The notes under the pieces are model-generated. The model was not told the origin of the DNA. It did not search any database and was given only the letters and a program-made list of their open reading frames with translations. The translations under genes and the position numbers were made by a program. Below, in pieces: positions 62,282 through 64,000 of a DNA stretch of 64,000 bases. The first letter of the stretch is position 1. Each line of letters starts with the position of its first letter. Origin of the DNA: Blastomussa wellsi (lineage: Eukaryota > Cnidaria > Anthozoa > Scleractinia > Plerogyridae); NCBI GenBank assembly GCA_947652115.1, contig OX393562.1, positions 10,268,157 through 10,332,156 on the forward strand. The letters run 5' to 3'.

Positions 62282-62989
62282 ATGGCGTCCAAACTTTTAA
62301 AATTTGTTTTTCGCAACAGTTGCACGAGTCTCTTCGAGTTCCAAAACATTTCTGGAGTAAATGGAAGACCCTACGTTTCTGTATTTAATATTAATGAGAA
62401 AAGTACGAAGGATGTTGGAGATTCAACTGATTTTTCCGATCGTCACGCGAATTACTCGCATGGGGCAAAGCAACGCAGATTGTTACCTCACGTATTTGCA
62501 GTCTTTGGTGTTGTTTGTGGAGCAAACACAAATGAAAATGAAACTTCCGCTAAATCTGGAATAAGCCAGGATGTAACTCCCCCAGCTCGAGCAGCAGGTC
62601 ATCCAACGAGCTCGCGAAGCGCGAATGGACGCTTTGGTAACAAGAAACAACCAAAAAACATTGGGCCGATGAGAGAGGAGTTAAAATCTTGGAGTGCTAA
62701 AAGGAAACTTGTCCTTGAAAGCGTCACGGACGAAAAGGAGCCATCTCCCAAATGCCAGACCGGAGGTGCAAAGGTAAAGTACAATTGTTCAAGTATTTCT
62801 CCTGTTTACGTGAAAGTATAAATCGAATTCGGAAGTCAGTAAATCTAAATCGCATGTGATGCACTCCTTCATTTGAATTTTGAATTTGAATAGGCTGCCA
62901 TGTTACAAGGGGAGTTTGTTCCACATGGAACCCGCCTTATTGATCTAGACGTCTTCCGTCAAAATATGAGAGTCATTTTTGCCATTCAG
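62282..62989 (+). CDS. Two-exon 5' part of an unidentified gene, possibly Mutator-like transposase-related
   Basis: Exon 1 is 62,282-62,773 (164 codons) and exon 2 is 62,894-62,989 (32 codons). I prefer the ATG at 62,282 because it has A at -3 and G at +4; an in-frame ATG at 62,237 would add 15 residues. Exon 1 ends AAG|GTAAAGT, the intron ends GAATAG, and exon 2 ends CAG|GTAACC. All junctions are phase 0 and exon 2 stays open, which supports the model. The N-terminus (MASKLLKFVFRNS) is basic and lacks acids, and a short hydrophobic stretch HVFAVFGVVCGA follows RR, so mitochondrial targeting is conceivable. The middle is rich in Ser, Asn and Lys, probably disordered. Exon 2 encodes HGTRLIDLDVFRQNM, which resembles, from memory, the opening of animal Mutator-like transposase domains; no catalytic region lies in the window. 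Unspliced, the frame would instead stop at 62,821 as a 180-residue protein. The function is unassigned. Confidence 0.5.
62774..62893 (+). other. Predicted 120-bp GT-AG intron
   Basis: The donor AAG|GTAAAGT at 62,771-62,780 fits the eukaryotic consensus well. The acceptor is TTTGAATAG|GC at 62,893, preceded by a T-rich tract with TTCATTTGAATTTTG. Unspliced translation meets TAA at 62,819. The short length is typical of compact animal introns. The tract is not a strong polypyrimidine run, so the acceptor is the weaker end. Confidence 0.5.
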
Positions 62990-63150
62990 GTAACCTTAGA
63001 AGATCCAGATGACAACGAGCACAATACAAATAGGAAAAGCATTTCCTTTCCTCAACTTTTTAAGATCAGAGTTACCATAGTTACCATTGTATCCACTTTT
63101 ATTCATAGAAGAAAAAAACTTTGAAATGGGCTTCCTGTAATTTAAAATGA

Positions 63151-63156
63151 AATAAA
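63151..63156 (+). terminator. Possible poly(A) signal AATAAA
   Basis: AATAAATATC is followed 25-60 bp later by GT-rich text (GATGTTTATGCTTGTAAAC, ATGTTGTC). If the upstream exon is not spliced, this would end the transcript about 330 bp after the stop codon at 62,821. If the two-exon model is right, it lies within intron 2 and is probably not used. Confidence 0.25.
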
Positions 63157-63270
63157 TATCTGGGCTTCTTAAAATATTCAGATGTTTATGCTTGTAAACA
63201 ATGTTGTCTTATTTCTGCTTAAGCTTTGTTTTCTGTTTTTTTGAGAGGGGGATGGTGTTTACGTTCATTG

Positions 63271-63660
63271 TTAAGGTGGCTCGATTGGATTTTTGAGTGA
63301 TGATACCTTTTAACTTTGAGCAGCCAGTGTACCACCATAGAGCATCCGACAGAAAATCAATCACTCCGGGTGCACCAGAGAAAGATCAAAGTTTCAGATG
63401 AAGTTAATTTTATCGTGGTTGGAGTTACCATAGCAATGTATTGACGTCATGCCCAACTTTACTCAAGACCGGATAACTTGTCACCAAGAGATAATTTTGG
63501 AAAACCCTTGTGGGATCTTTTACCTTACTTTTCTTGAGGTCTGCCAAATTTAAAGAATTTTTATAAGAGCGATTTCAAGAAAATTTATGGCGAAGTTTTA
63601 AGGTGTTAAAATACAACAAAATCATATTAGTTCCTTAACGCTATTAAAACGTTTGTTAAC
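63271..63660. mobile_element. Possible dispersed non-autonomous repeat beginning TTAAGGTGGCTC
   Basis: The segment begins TTAAGGTGGCTCGATTGG and contains GGAGTTACCATAGCAATG followed by TTGACGTCATG. This style of sequence recalls short repeats scattered in cnidarian introns, from memory only. TTAA at the start could be a target site, but I cannot find a matching inverted end (GAGCCACCTTAA) in the window, so the right boundary is arbitrary and the class is undetermined. Confidence 0.25.
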
Positions 63661-64000
63661 CAGGCCTCATGTCAGATAACTTTGGTCTGAAATAAATTGA
63701 ATAGCATCCAATTACATATGGTGAAAATCTTAGCTAAATCGTTCTATTCTATTTCCGAAAACACTGGCTTGAATATCAACAGTAGTGAAGTGTTATTTTG
63801 CGTTTTCGTCAAAATTGACCCTATAATTATTAAAATGGTCACTATTTAAAAAGCGTTAGATAAATTTCTCTAAAAATTATTATTCAGGTAAGATTAACCA
63901 ACATTTGAAATAATCCTGGAGTTTACGCTTCATTGAAACATTCTAAGGCTGTCAATTTGTAGTCTCAACTTTGGTAAATATTGTGCTTATTTTCCGTCGA

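Larger units (their letters stand above)
62990..64000 (+). other. AT-rich non-coding sequence, probably intron 2 (open at the window edge)
   Basis: It follows the predicted donor CAG|GTAACC at 62,987-62,995. I find no exon with acceptor, open frame and donor that continues exon 2 in phase. A frame from 62,900 runs unspliced to 63,124, but past the donor it has no recognisable protein character. A consensus donor-like CAGGTAAGA occurs at 63,885, but the frame upstream is closed. The region also holds an AATAAA and a possible dispersed repeat, listed separately. Confidence 0.45.

Noticed and set aside
62361..62564. Plus-strand open frame of 67 codons inside exon 1
   Set aside because: It lies in another frame of exon 1, starts in a weaker context and has no supporting features.
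62599..62924. Minus-strand open frames opposite the gene (62,599-62,784 and 62,724-62,924)
   Set aside because: They overlap the better-supported plus-strand exons, have no splice or start evidence and no recognisable motifs.
62900..63124. Independent 74-codon gene starting at the ATG at 62,900
   Set aside because: Its first 30 codons fit better as exon 2 of the gene beginning at 62,282. Past the CAG|GTAACC donor the translation has no protein-like character.

Overview
The window is almost entirely tandem satellite DNA. From base 1 to about 62,167 there is one unbroken head-to-tail array of a monomer of about 148 bp, all on one strand, roughly 425 monomers. The only non-repetitive DNA is the last 1.8 kb (62,168-64,000). 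It looks like a eukaryotic nuclear locus: long complex satellite, intron-containing gene beside it, no bacterial gene organisation. A metazoan is likely. A cnidarian (coral or anemone) is my leading guess, from the style of the flanking DNA and a transposase-like motif, but this is weak.

The monomers differ enough from one another to be told apart, and their order is reproduced over very long distances, so the array has higher-order repeat (HOR) structure. Using one distinctive monomer junction as landmark, I divide it into A1 (1-296, partial), A2 (297-7,833; 7,537 bp), A3 (7,834-14,816; 6,983 bp), A4 (14,817-27,162; 12,346 bp), A5 (27,163-34,699; 7,537 bp), A6 (34,700-45,591; 10,892 bp), A7 (45,592-59,176; 13,585 bp) and A8 (59,177-62,167; 2,991 bp, array edge). 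A2-A3-A4 and A5-A6-A7 are two copies of a larger unit of 26.9 and 32.0 kb. Truncated monomers (47, 109, 112, 120-121, 125 and 129 bp) recur at fixed places in the HOR and act as landmarks.

Copies differ mainly by block events typical of unequal exchange: an 889-bp six-monomer block present as about 1.7 or 2.7 copies, a 592-bp block present or absent, a 3,909-bp insertion in A6, single-monomer duplications, chimeric junction monomers, and a short conversion-like patch. From about 60,086 to 62,167 the monomers no longer follow the HOR exactly and carry more private changes, as expected at an array edge.

At 62,168 the satellite stops inside a monomer. Only about 115 bp later begins the best gene candidate: a coding exon at 62,282-62,773 and a second in-frame exon at 62,894-62,989, joined by a 120-bp GT-AG intron and followed by a canonical donor. 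The gene runs off the window. The remaining DNA (62,990-64,000) is AT-rich, with no convincing exon and a possible dispersed repeat. The many short open frames in the satellite are by-products of its sequence, not genes.
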